Assembly (NCBI GenBank): GCA_963728935.1
Contig: CAVSMC010000001.1
Location: 4,278,001 to 4,342,000, forward strand
DNA from: CAVSMC01 sp963728935
Lineage (GTDB): Bacteria; Pseudomonadota; Gammaproteobacteria; Burkholderiales; Casimicrobiaceae
DNA: 64,000 bases
Reading direction: 5' to 3'
The stretch's first letter is position 1. Each line of letters starts with the position of its first letter. Below are positions 32,658 through 41,665 of the stretch, one piece after another. Below the pieces are notes generated by a model that searched no databases, was not told the DNA's origin, and saw nothing but the letters and a program-made list of their open reading frames with translations. The position numbers and the translations under genes were made by a program.

Positions 32658-35155
32658 CGATTCCAAGCGCGCGCCTTGCGAACGCGCGACGTCGGCAGAA
32701 GAACATACGAAAGCGCCGGAATCAGAATCAGCGCGCCCAGCATGTTCCACACGAACATGAACGTGAGCAGGATCCCCATGTCGGCCTGGAACTTGATCGG
32801 CGAGAACGCCCAGGTAATGACGCCGGCGGCGAGCGTGATCCCGACGAGCGCGACCACCTTGCCGGTGAATTGAACGGCCTTCTTGTACGCGTCCGTGAGC
32901 GGGACGCCGGCGCGCTGCTGCGCGAGCTGAACCGACAACAGATAGAGCGCGTAGTCGACGCCGATGCCCACACCCAGCGCAATGACCGGAAGCGTCGCGA
33001 CCTTGACGCCGATGCCGAGCGCGACCATCAGCGCCTCGCACAGGATCGACGTCAGTGCGAGCGGCACGACCGCGACGACGACCGCGCGCCAGCTGCGGAA
33101 CGTGATGAAGCAGAGGATCACGACCGCTGCGTAAACGTAGAAGAGCATCGTGCGATTCGCTTGCGCGACGACGATGTTGGTCGCGGCCTCGATGCCCGCG
33201 CTGCCGGCGGCCAACAGGAACTGGCGGTCGCTCGCGTCGTGCTGCTGCGCGAATGCCGCTGCGGCGTTGACGACGCGGTCGAGCGTCTCCGCCTTGTGAT
33301 CGGCGAGGTAGGCGATGACGGGCATCACCGAGCATTCGGTGTTGAACAGATCGGGATTGTTGACCGACGCTTGCTGCGCGGCGTAGTTGAGCACGTCCTG
33401 GTTGCGGTTGATCGTCAGCCATTTCGGGTTGCCTTCGAACGAGCCCGCCGTGATCTGGCGCGCCGCGTCGGCGAGCGATACCGTCGTCTGCACCCCCGGG
33501 ACCTGCTTCAGCATCCACGCCAGTCGATCCGCTTCGACCAGCGTCGGATACTTGAGGCAGCCCTCCTTTTGCGTCTTGACGATCACCGCGAACTGGTCGC
33601 TCGACAGCGCGTAGTTGCCGGTGATGAACGCGTTGTCGCGGTTGTAACGGGAATCGGCGCGCAGTTCGGGAGCGCCGGGATCGAGGTCGCCGATCTTGAG
33701 ATTGAGGCTCACCGCGAACCCGATCGCCGCGAGCGCGACGGCCACGGCGATCGCGCCGAGCGCGTAGCGACGCGTCGTGAAGCGGTCGAGCCATCCCCAG
33801 ACGGCGCCGAGGCCGCTTCCGGCCGTCTCGACGCGCTCTTCGCGAAGGCTGCGCGCGGCCGCCTTGTCGCTCACGCCGGTGTAGGACAGCAGCACCGGCA
33901 GCAGCAGAAGGTTCGTGAAGATCAGCACGGCGACGCCGATGCTCGCCGTCACCGCGAGGTCGCGGATCACGGGGATGTCGATCACCATCAGCACGGCGAA
34001 GCCGACGGCGTCGGCGAGCAACGCGGTCAATCCCGCGAGAAAGAGGCGGCGAAACGTGTAGCGCGCGGCGACGAGCTTCTGCGTGCCGCGCCCGATGTCC
34101 TGCATGATGCCGTTCATCTTCTGCGCGCCGTGCGACACGCCGATCGCGAACACCAGAAACGGGACGAGGATCGAGAACGGATCGAGCTCGAAACCGCCGA
34201 GCGCGACGAGGCCGAGCTGCCAGATCACCGCGACGATCGAGCACGCGATCACCAGCGCGGTGCTGCGCACGCAGCGGGTGTAGGCGTAGATGATCGCGGT
34301 CGCGATCACCGCCGCGATCCCGAAGAACATCATCACCTTGAGCAGGCCATCGATCAGCTCGCCGATCAGCTTGGCGAAGCCGATCACGTGGATCTTGACG
34401 CGCGGTGTCTCCTTGGCGACGACCTTCTCGTCGATCGCACGCGCGAGCTCGTATTTCGCGCGGATCTTCTCCTCGAGCACCTTCGACAGCCCGTGATAGT
34501 CGATGGGCTTGCCGCTGCCGGGCTCCTTGTCGAGCAGCGGCACGAAGATCATGGTCGACTTGAAGTTGTTGGCGACGAGGCTGCCGACGACACCTGAGCG
34601 CGCGATGTTCTGCTTGAGCTGCTCGACGCTCTGCGCCGAGCCGTTGTACGAATCGGGCATCACCGGGCCGCCTTGAAAGCCCTCTTCGGTCACCTCGGTC
34701 CAGCGCACTGCCGGCGACCACAGCGACTTCACCCACGCGCGATCGACGCCAGGCGTGAGAAAGAGCTCGTCGTTGATCTGCTTCAGCGCCTCGATGTATT
34801 GGGGGTCGAAGATGTCGCCGTCGACGTTTTCGACGACGACACGGATCGCGTTGCCGAGCCCGCGCAAATCCTTCTGATACGTCAGGTAATTCTTGATGTA
34901 CGGCTCGCTCTGCGGAATCATCTTCTCGAAGCTCGCATTGAGCACGAGCTTCGTCGCCGCGGCGTAGCCGAGCGCGAGCGTGACGATCGCGCACACGACG
35001 ATCATCAGCAGCCGGTTGTTGAACACGAGCCGCTCGAGCAGGTTGCCCGTTCGCACGTCGAATTCAGCAAGATCGCGGACGACCGGCATCTGGTCGAGAT
35101 CGTCGGTAACGGCGCTCATCGGATGATCCTCGTGGTCGAGCAATGCGCGGCTCAT
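32654..35155 (-). CDS. MMPL/RND-superfamily lipid-type transporter
   Basis: 833 residues with two repeats of six helices, each preceded by a large periplasmic domain. Typical features are ASFEKMIPQSEPYIKNYLTY after the first helix, VPFLVFAIGVSHGAQKMNGI in TM4 and the second-repeat TM10 block VIALGVGIGVDYALYLLSV. The class moves hydrophobic compounds such as lipids or hopanoids. ATG 35155 overlaps the YCF48-like gene (ATGA); a Met 12 residues later is an alternative start. Co-location with DUF1302 and DUF1329 genes suggests a trans-envelope route for hydrophobic substrates. Confidence 0.93.
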   Translation of the reverse strand: MSRALLDHEDHPMSAVTDDLDQMPVVRDLAEFDVRTGNLLERLVFNNRLLMIVVCAIVTLALGYAAATKLVLNASFEKMIPQSEPYIKNYLTYQKDLRGLGNAIRVVVENVDGDIFDPQYIEALKQINDELFLTPGVDRAWVKSLWSPAVRWTEVTEEGFQGGPVMPDSYNGSAQSVEQLKQNIARSGVVGSLVANNFKSTMIFVPLLDKEPGSGKPIDYHGLSKVLEEKIRAKYELARAIDEKVVAKETPRVKIHVIGFAKLIGELIDGLLKVMMFFGIAAVIATAIIYAYTRCVRSTALVIACSIVAVIWQLGLVALGGFELDPFSILVPFLVFAIGVSHGAQKMNGIMQDIGRGTQKLVAARYTFRRLFLAGLTALLADAVGFAVLMVIDIPVIRDLAVTASIGVAVLIFTNLLLLPVLLSYTGVSDKAAARSLREERVETAGSGLGAVWGWLDRFTTRRYALGAIAVAVALAAIGFAVSLNLKIGDLDPGAPELRADSRYNRDNAFITGNYALSSDQFAVIVKTQKEGCLKYPTLVEADRLAWMLKQVPGVQTTVSLADAARQITAGSFEGNPKWLTINRNQDVLNYAAQQASVNNPDLFNTECSVMPVIAYLADHKAETLDRVVNAAAAFAQQHDASDRQFLLAAGSAGIEAATNIVVAQANRTMLFYVYAAVVILCFITFRSWRAVVVAVVPLALTSILCEALMVALGIGVKVATLPVIALGVGIGVDYALYLLSVQLAQQRAGVPLTDAYKKAVQFTGKVVALVGITLAAGVITWAFSPIKFQADMGILLTFMFVWNMLGALILIPALSYVLLPTSRVRKARAWNR

Positions 35156-36216
35156 CGCGCGTTGGCGTCGGTGACGACGACGCCGCGCGGCCCGACCATC
35201 GCAAGCCGACCCTCGCCGGCTTCGGTCATGCCGGCAAGCGGCGTCGACTGCTTGAGCGTCACCTTCGCGAACGTGCGTCCGCCGTCCTCGGTCGCGACGA
35301 CGCGGCCGCCGACGTCGGCGAGCAGCGTTGCGTCATGCGTTGTCCGGACCGTCGCGACGACGGACGCCGGAAGTCCCGCGTCGACCTTGATCCAGCTGCG
35401 CCCGGCGTCGTCGCTGCGAAAGACGTTGCCGCGCAGCCCGAACGCGAGCACCGACGTTTTCGCCTCGGCGACGCCGAAGAAGCTTCCCTCGTAGGGCACC
35501 GCGACCGCGTTGAACCGCTGCCCGGCCGCGTCGAGCTTCATGACGAGTCCGCCTTCGCCGGCGACATAGAGCTCGCCCGCCGCGGGACGGATCGCGTAGA
35601 GATTGAAGAACTTGGGGTTGTCGGTTCGCTCGAACCACGACGTCCACGTCCTTCCGCCGTCGTTGGTGCGAAAGATCATGTTGTACGCGCCGACGACGTA
35701 TCCGTTGTCCGCATCGGCGAACCAGACGTCGAGGAACGGCTTGTCGGCACCCTGCTCGTTGTAGCGGGCGGCCTCGGCGTGAAGCTTCTTCGCCTGGTCG
35801 GACGCCGGCTCCGCGGCGACCTTGCGCGCCATCGCCGCGACGAGCAGCTCGTTCGCCTTGCGCCCGTCGAGCTGCAACGCCCAGGTGTTGCCACCGTCGT
35901 CCGTGTGCAGCACGACGCCGTCATGCCCGACCGCCCAGCCCTGCTTCGCTTCTGCGAAATAGACAGCCGTCAGGTCGGAGCTCACCGGCACCGGCGATTG
36001 CTTCCAGGTAGCGCCGCTGTCATCCGACACCACGATGTGACCGCGCTGTCCGACGGCGACCAGCCGATCGCCTGCGTGCGCCACCGCCTGCAACAGGCTT
36101 TTCGTCGCGAGCGGCGTCATCTGTGCCGGCGTGTCGAGCACGTCGGTGAAGCCGGCTGCCGCAGCGCCGAACGCGGTCGTTGCGACCAGCGCAAGGACAA
36201 TACGAAGCGAGGTCAT
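35152..36216 (-). CDS. YCF48/BNR-repeat exported beta-propeller protein
   Basis: 354 residues with a signal peptide (LRIVLALVATTAFGAAAAG). Repeated propeller-blade motifs are visible: VVSDDSGATWKQSP, VLHTDDGGNTWALQ, IFRTNDGGRTWTSW, VFRSDDAGRSWIKV and VVATEDGGRTFAKV. It is related to the photosystem II assembly factor Ycf48/Hcf136 but is here a partner of an RND system. It overlaps the RND gene by ATGA. A 92-bp gap separates it from DUF1329. Confidence 0.92.
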   Translation of the reverse strand: MTSLRIVLALVATTAFGAAAAGFTDVLDTPAQMTPLATKSLLQAVAHAGDRLVAVGQRGHIVVSDDSGATWKQSPVPVSSDLTAVYFAEAKQGWAVGHDGVVLHTDDGGNTWALQLDGRKANELLVAAMARKVAAEPASDQAKKLHAEAARYNEQGADKPFLDVWFADADNGYVVGAYNMIFRTNDGGRTWTSWFERTDNPKFFNLYAIRPAAGELYVAGEGGLVMKLDAAGQRFNAVAVPYEGSFFGVAEAKTSVLAFGLRGNVFRSDDAGRSWIKVDAGLPASVVATVRTTHDATLLADVGGRVVATEDGGRTFAKVTLKQSTPLAGMTEAGEGRLAMVGPRGVVVTDANAR

Positions 36217-36308
36217 GGTTGTGAGGTTCGATATTCGTGTTTCGGTACTGCGCGCCGGGCGCGCAGCACCGCAACAGAGGGTTTGCTTGCGCTATCGGAC
36301 GGAAGCGC

Positions 36309-37676
36309 TCAGCGAATGCCGGTGCCGGCGAGCGCATCCGCGGTCCACGCGGTGTCGCGCGGCAGCTCGGTCATGTATTTCAATCCGCCGTACGTCCCGA
36401 ACAAGCCGCTGATGTTGTACGCGCCCGAGTTGAAATCGTAGATCGCGAACGTGTCGCCGAACGGAGCCTGCACGTCGTAGCTCTGCGACTGGAACGCGAA
36501 GCTCGATCGGAACAGCTGGCCGCGCGCGTCGTACTGGTCGGACGCGAGCGCCGTCCAGCTGTCCTCGTCCAGATAGAACGTCCGCTTGCTGTAGATATGG
36601 CGCTTGTCGGCCTTGAGCGTCGCCTCGACGACCCAGACGCGATGCAGCTCCCAGCGGACCAGCTCGGGATTGATGTGATTGGCCTTGGTGATGTCGGCGA
36701 CCGGCTTGTGATAGGTCAGCTTGTAGTTGCTGTAAGGAACGTACATCTCCTTCTTGCCCACGAGCTTCCAGTCGTAACGGTCGAGCGCGCCGTTGAACAC
36801 CGAAACGTCGTCGTACGTCGCCGCGCCGGCAGCACCCGGGTTCGGCGTGTCGTACGCGAGATCGGGTGCAAGCTTCGTGCGCCGCTGCCCCGGAAGGTAG
36901 AGCCAGGCGCGACGCGGCTGCTTCAGCGGGTTCACCGAATCGATGATCAGCAGCGCTTCGCCGTTGCGCCGCGCCGGCCCCACGTACATCAGCTTGTTGT
37001 ACCAGTAGGGATCGTTCGCGCTGATCGGCCCGGTCTTCTTCGCGTCGTAGATCGGCCATGCCCAAAATGCATCGGCGGCCACGGCGAGCGTCGGCACGCC
37101 TGCGGCGTCGACGTTCCAGTTCTCGTAGCGGCTGCCGTCGTAGCCGAGCCCGCTGTAGCGCAGCAGATGATTCCACATCGCCTCGGCACCGGTCTTCGGG
37201 ATCGGGAACGGGTATCCGGGGAGTACGTTCTCGAGCGCGAGTCCGCCGTCGGATGCTTTCGCGCCGGTCGCGTTCTTGACCGTGTTGTCGACGATCCGCT
37301 GCGGGACGGCAACGGTGCGGTGCGTCGGATAGACGTCGAGCCGCATCGTCGGATAGCGCTTGAGCAGCTCCTTCGTGCCCTCGGTGAGCTTGTCCGCGTG
37401 CGCCGCCATGTCCTTGCCGGTGATGACGAGACGCGGCTTTTCGTCGGCGAACGGGTCAGGTCGCAGCTTGCTGCCCTTCTGGTAGCTCGCCGGGGGCGAC
37501 GTTAGGCCGCCGGTGTAGGCCGGAATCGTCCCTTCCTTGTTACCCGCCTTCTCGGCGCCGACGGGCGTGAGCGTCGTGCCGAGTTGCTTCGCCTCGTCGG
37601 CACTGACTGCCGCATACGCGGAGCCCGCGCAGGCGAGCGCAAGCGCGGCCGTGATCAATCGTGTGGTGAAACGCAT
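36309..37676 (-). CDS. DUF1329 outer-membrane-associated protein
   Basis: 455 residues with a signal peptide ending SAYA. It begins VSADEAKQLGTTLTPVGAEK and EGTIPAYTGGL, the DUF1329 signature, followed by NGEALLIIDSVNPLKQPRRA, WLYLPGQRR and RWELHRVWVVEATLKADKRH. The fold is related to LolB/LolA-type lipid binders. It is paired with a DUF1302 gene 24 bp upstream, as is usual, and probably passes a hydrophobic ligand across the periplasm. Confidence 0.93.
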   Translation of the reverse strand: MRFTTRLITAALALACAGSAYAAVSADEAKQLGTTLTPVGAEKAGNKEGTIPAYTGGLTSPPASYQKGSKLRPDPFADEKPRLVITGKDMAAHADKLTEGTKELLKRYPTMRLDVYPTHRTVAVPQRIVDNTVKNATGAKASDGGLALENVLPGYPFPIPKTGAEAMWNHLLRYSGLGYDGSRYENWNVDAAGVPTLAVAADAFWAWPIYDAKKTGPISANDPYWYNKLMYVGPARRNGEALLIIDSVNPLKQPRRAWLYLPGQRRTKLAPDLAYDTPNPGAAGAATYDDVSVFNGALDRYDWKLVGKKEMYVPYSNYKLTYHKPVADITKANHINPELVRWELHRVWVVEATLKADKRHIYSKRTFYLDEDSWTALASDQYDARGQLFRSSFAFQSQSYDVQAPFGDTFAIYDFNSGAYNISGLFGTYGGLKYMTELPRDTAWTADALAGTGIR

Positions 37677-37700
37677 GTCTGTCTCCTCCGCTCTGTTGCG

Positions 37701-39563
37701 TCAGAATGTGGTCTTGAAGGTAAGGTAAACGGCGCCGCGGTCTTTGATGAGCGACGTGAAGCCGTTCTGCGAGCTCACGGCGTTGATGCCGCCGAACAGC
37801 GCGCTCGGCGATTCCTTGGTGTCGCCGTAGAAATCGATGTACTTGAGATCGAAGCGATACTTCTGCAGGTAGTCGAGGCCGAGCCCGATCGAGTAGTTGC
37901 CGAGACCCTCGTTGCCGCCGAACGTCGTCGCCGCGTTGCCCGAGAGGCCCTGCGACCAGGTGACTGGCATCGAGAGATCGGCTCCGGGGAACACCTGGAA
38001 CCACGTCGGAGTGAAGTTGATCGCGAGCCCCCAGAAGTTCTTCGTTACGCATCCGTCGGACTTGTCGAGCCCGCGGTTGACGCAGTTCGGCTGGCCTTCC
38101 GCCTGAAACAGGTTGCGCGGATCGCTCCTCACCTTGTCCCACTGACTCCACGTGAGCTCCGCCTGGTAGACAGCAGTATCGAAGATCGGCGTCTTCGGCA
38201 GCGTGCCGAATGCGTTCACGAGGCCGTGGAACGTGTCGCCGCGCGGTCCCGGCGTGTCGCCCTGGCTGAACATCGTGCCGGAGACATTGCCCAGCACTTG
38301 CGAGACGAGCGGCGTATTGCGCCGGTACGAGAACTCGGCGCCTACGCTCACGCCGGCGATGTTCTTCGAAAGGCTGACGCCCCACAGATCGATGTTGTCG
38401 GCGTAGATCAGCTGATATTGGCCGTTCAGCGCGACGACGCGGCCGACCGGCGTCGAGGCGTTGAAGTAGGTCGGCGTCGTGTTGACCGCCGTGATGAAGA
38501 TCTGCGGCAGCTTGTCCGAGTAGTTGCGGTAGTAGAAGCCCAACGTGCCGTCGAGCCACTCCGGACTCCAGCGCGCCGAGAGCCCCCAGTCGCCGTGCTG
38601 ATGAGGTTCGGCCGCCTGCCCGCGCGCGAGATTGAAGAACGCGAGCGCCGGGCCGGCCGCCGTCGGAAAGCCAGGCTGCGGAACGATCTGGCGATCGGGC
38701 CCGTTGAACACGAAGTCGATCGGGCCGAGATACGTGCCGCCTTCCGGGTAGCGCATCGACTCCCATTCCCAGAAATACTGCGCGGCGACGGTGAGGTCGT
38801 GCGTCAGTTGCGCGTGCATCGACAGGTTCCCGAGCGGGCGGAAAAGCTCCTTCGCCTCGGAGCCCGGCGTCGAGAAGCCCTTCTGCAGGTCGAGCGGCAT
38901 CTGCGCATACGCGATGCCGTGCAGGTTACCGCCGAGCAGCAGCGACTCACCCCAGTACACGGTGTGCCGTCCGGCCTTGACGCCCATCGGTACCGGCCCC
39001 GCGTCGAAGTTCGCGAATGCGAACGCGTCGAGGATCTCGCCCGACGGACCCGCGTAGTAGCGCTTGGTGTACGGCGAATACTCACCGTTGTCGTAGCTCA
39101 CGAACTGGCCGCCGTTGGGCAGTGCCTGGCGCAACGCGGGAAACGGCCCCGTCGCGGGAAGGTTCGGCACGACGAGCGCCGGATTGCCACGCGGGTTGCG
39201 ACCTTTGTACGCATCGTCGTACCAACCCGCTGCGCTGACGCGAAAGCCCATCGTCCTCTTGTAGATGAAATCGAACTCGGACAGCAGATCGAGGCGGTTC
39301 TGCACGATGTCGCCACGGTCGAAGCTGTACGTGCCCTCGTCGGCGATGATCGAGTTGCCGATCGCCTGGTCGCGCGACTCGGCGCGCCAGCCGAGGTTGT
39401 AGCGGACCGTGTTGTCCCAGCGCATCGTGATGTCCTGGTTGCCGGTGTCGATTTCGAATGCGTGCGCGGTCCCGGCGGTCGCGAGCATCGAGCCGATGGC
39501 GAGCGCCGTCGCGCGGTGCCGGAATGCGCTGCTGCTCGCGGTCCGGGTCGATGGTTGTTGCAT
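37701..39563 (-). CDS. DUF1302 outer-membrane beta-barrel
   Basis: 620 residues from ATG 39563. After a signal peptide it begins FEIDTGNQDITMRWDNTVRY, the DUF1302 start, followed by amphipathic strands (IVQNRLDLLSEFDFIYKRTM, GVKAGRHTVYWGESLLLGGN) and the terminal Phe of an outer-membrane barrel (GAVYLTFKTTF). DUF1302 proteins are found with catabolic genes for sterols, terpenes and other hydrophobic compounds. It is the first gene of the long operon, so the operon promoter should lie in 39564-39658, where I see no clear hexamers. Confidence 0.92.
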   Translation of the reverse strand: MQQPSTRTASSSAFRHRATALAIGSMLATAGTAHAFEIDTGNQDITMRWDNTVRYNLGWRAESRDQAIGNSIIADEGTYSFDRGDIVQNRLDLLSEFDFIYKRTMGFRVSAAGWYDDAYKGRNPRGNPALVVPNLPATGPFPALRQALPNGGQFVSYDNGEYSPYTKRYYAGPSGEILDAFAFANFDAGPVPMGVKAGRHTVYWGESLLLGGNLHGIAYAQMPLDLQKGFSTPGSEAKELFRPLGNLSMHAQLTHDLTVAAQYFWEWESMRYPEGGTYLGPIDFVFNGPDRQIVPQPGFPTAAGPALAFFNLARGQAAEPHQHGDWGLSARWSPEWLDGTLGFYYRNYSDKLPQIFITAVNTTPTYFNASTPVGRVVALNGQYQLIYADNIDLWGVSLSKNIAGVSVGAEFSYRRNTPLVSQVLGNVSGTMFSQGDTPGPRGDTFHGLVNAFGTLPKTPIFDTAVYQAELTWSQWDKVRSDPRNLFQAEGQPNCVNRGLDKSDGCVTKNFWGLAINFTPTWFQVFPGADLSMPVTWSQGLSGNAATTFGGNEGLGNYSIGLGLDYLQKYRFDLKYIDFYGDTKESPSALFGGINAVSSQNGFTSLIKDRGAVYLTFKTTF

Positions 39564-39658
39564 GGTCTTTGTGCCTCCCTGTTGGATGTCGAACGTCTGC
39601 AAATGGCAAAAGCGTGGCCACGCCGCGCCGATTGCGCGGCTTCGACCGTTGTGTCGTT

Positions 39659-40702
39659 TCAGTTCCGGGCGCCGCCGACGAAGTGCTCGGGTGCGAGGTT
39701 CAGGATCCGCGCGAACAGCTGGCGGAACTCCTCGTCGTTGTCGATCGAGAACCGCGGATCGCCGTTTTCCGCGAACGCGCGCCCGATCTCCGCCCAATCC
39801 TCGGCCGTCAAGTACGTTCTCGTCGCAGGAAGGATCACTTTCGACTCGAGCCTCATGTGCTGCATCTGCGCAGCGGCGAAGCGTTCGACGCTCGCAGCGA
39901 ACGCGTCGAATCCTTTCGTGCCGTCCGCCTCGTAGCGTGCAATGCTCTGCTCGAGCTCTTCGACCATGCGGGCGCCCTCGACGTGCTGGCGCTCGAGCTC
40001 GGCAAGCGTGTCGTCGAACTCGTTCGTGCGCGCGCGAAGCTTGCGGAAAAGGTATGCGTCCTCCTTCGGATGGTGAAGCGTTTCCGGGAACGCCTTGATG
40101 TAGTGGAGCATCGCGAACAGCAGCGGGAACGAGGGCGGCGTTCCCCTGTCGCGCGCTTCGCGCACCAGGAACTCGAGACCGTGGATCACCGCCGCAAGCG
40201 AACGATGCTCGTCGCCGATGATCGCCAGTGGCGCGATGCTCTCCTGGTCGGGGATGTTGCTTTCGACGGCCGACACGAGCACGGCGATCGTCGTGTGCTG
40301 CAGCACCTTCTGCGTCTGCGATCCGAGCATCAGCCCCTTGATGCCGCGCCGGCCATGCGAAGCGATGAAGATCAGATCGCATCCGCGCGCCTCCGCCGCG
40401 TCGAGGATCGCCTCGTACGGACGGTTGCTCGTCACCGCGACCGACGCGTACGAGACGGCCGCTTCGCGAGCGACGACCTCCGCTTTCGACAGGATCGCAC
40501 GCGCCTCCCCGGCCACGTTCTCGTTGAACGTCGCCGGGGCGAGCACGCGCTGCAGCGCCCCGACGCTCGTCGCGGCGTAGTCGTCCTGCGCGTGGAAAAA
40601 CGTGACCCTGGCGCCGAGCGCGCGGGCGAAGTCGACGGCCTTGCGCACGGTTTCGACCGACAGCGACGAGTCATCGATCGGCACCAACAAATGGCGGTAC
40701 AT
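39659..40702 (-). CDS. Universal stress protein fused to hemerythrin-like domain
   Basis: 347 residues. Residues 1-145 are a UspA domain (MYRHLLVPIDDSSLSVETVR; nucleotide loop ASHGRRGIKGLMLGSQTQKV). Residues ~160-320 are an HHE/hemerythrin domain with di-iron ligand candidates in IGDEHRSLAAVIHGLEF, FPETLHHPKEDAYLF, ELERQHVEGARM and QMQHMRLESKVILP. Such fusions could couple nucleotide or stress sensing to oxygen or NO sensing. The gene follows the last TauD gene by 57 bp and may be read with it or separately. Confidence 0.92.
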   Translation of the reverse strand: MYRHLLVPIDDSSLSVETVRKAVDFARALGARVTFFHAQDDYAATSVGALQRVLAPATFNENVAGEARAILSKAEVVAREAAVSYASVAVTSNRPYEAILDAAEARGCDLIFIASHGRRGIKGLMLGSQTQKVLQHTTIAVLVSAVESNIPDQESIAPLAIIGDEHRSLAAVIHGLEFLVREARDRGTPPSFPLLFAMLHYIKAFPETLHHPKEDAYLFRKLRARTNEFDDTLAELERQHVEGARMVEELEQSIARYEADGTKGFDAFAASVERFAAAQMQHMRLESKVILPATRTYLTAEDWAEIGRAFAENGDPRFSIDNDEEFRQLFARILNLAPEHFVGGARN

Positions 40703-40759
40703 GGCGTGTCTCCGGTATTGCTTTAGCGTTCGCGGGGCGAATTGCGCGGCGGGATGCCG

Positions 40760-41665
40760 TCAGTACGGCCGGTCGCCGATGATTCCGGCGCGCTCCATCT
40801 TGCGAGTGCATGGCGGGTAGTCCATGACCGCGTAGTGCTGCGTGCTGCGGTTGTCCCACATGGCCATGCTGTTCTTCTTCCAGCGGAAGCGAACCTGGTA
40901 CTCCGCGATGTACGCCTGGCTCACCAGGTAGTTCAGCAGCAGCGCGGCGCCCGGATTCGCGTCCTGGCCGAAGCGCACGTTCTGCGGCGTGTGATAGTTG
41001 GTGAAGTGCGTCGTGAACGCGTTGACGAACAGGATCTTCTCGCCCGTTTCCGGATGCGTGCGCACCACCGGGTGCTCGGCATCGGGGAACTGCGCCGCGA
41101 GCGCGAGACGCTTCTCGATCGGCATCGCGGCGCCGAAGCTCGCCTCGATGCTGTGGCGTGCGCGCAGGTCCGCGATCTTCGCCTTGACGTCCTCGGGCAG
41201 CCGCTTGTACGCCTCGACCATGTTCACCCACATCGTGTCGCCGCCCACCGCCGGGCCCTCGATGCAACGGAGCACGCAGCCGAATGGCGGCTTCTCGCGC
41301 CACGTCGCGTCGGTATGCCACGCGTTCTCGTAGCGGTCGTTCGGTGTTTCGGGAGACTTGTAGATTCGCACGAGCCCCGGATTGTCGGGATCGCTGCCGG
41401 CGACCGGATGATCCTCGAGCTCGCCGAAATGCCGCGCGAACGCGACGTGCTCGGCGCGGGTGATGTCCTGGTCGCGAAAGAACAGCACCTTGTGCTCGAG
41501 CAGCAGCGCCCGGATCTCCGCGACCAGTCCGGTATCACGCGAAGCGACGCCCAGGTTCACGTTGCCGAGCTCCGCACCGATCGTGCACGTCAGCGGCTCG
41601 ACTTTGATCGAGCCGCGCGAGCCGATGTGCGCGGCGGCAGGGGTTGCGGTGGTTGCATTGCTCAC
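40760..41665 (-). CDS. TauD/TfdA-family dioxygenase, copy 1 (diverged)
   Basis: 301 residues from GTG 41665, which has AGGAGG at ideal distance; an in-frame ATG at 41728 overlaps the previous stop but has no ribosome site. Iron ligands are H117, D119 (AWHTDATW) and H277 (STQHYAV); R288 is placed 11 residues after the last His, as for 2-oxoglutarate binding in TauD. Compared with copies 2 and 3 it differs in two blocks, residues ~80-149 around the HxD site and the last 35 residues, and is nearly identical elsewhere. This suggests a different substrate preference. Confidence 0.93.
   Translation of the reverse strand: MSNATTATPAAAHIGSRGSIKVEPLTCTIGAELGNVNLGVASRDTGLVAEIRALLLEHKVLFFRDQDITRAEHVAFARHFGELEDHPVAGSDPDNPGLVRIYKSPETPNDRYENAWHTDATWREKPPFGCVLRCIEGPAVGGDTMWVNMVEAYKRLPEDVKAKIADLRARHSIEASFGAAMPIEKRLALAAQFPDAEHPVVRTHPETGEKILFVNAFTTHFTNYHTPQNVRFGQDANPGAALLLNYLVSQAYIAEYQVRFRWKKNSMAMWDNRSTQHYAVMDYPPCTRKMERAGIIGDRPY

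Noticed and set aside
32615..34597. 660-codon plus-strand frame over the RND gene
   Set aside because: Shadow frame; strongly charged repetitive composition, no family features.
36237..37505. 422-codon plus-strand frame over DUF1329
   Set aside because: Antisense shadow; no signal peptide or known motif.
37584..39935. 783-codon plus-strand frame over the DUF1302 and Usp-hemerythrin genes
   Set aside because: Crosses two convincing opposite-strand genes, composition is that of a reverse-complement shadow, and it has no ribosome site or motif.
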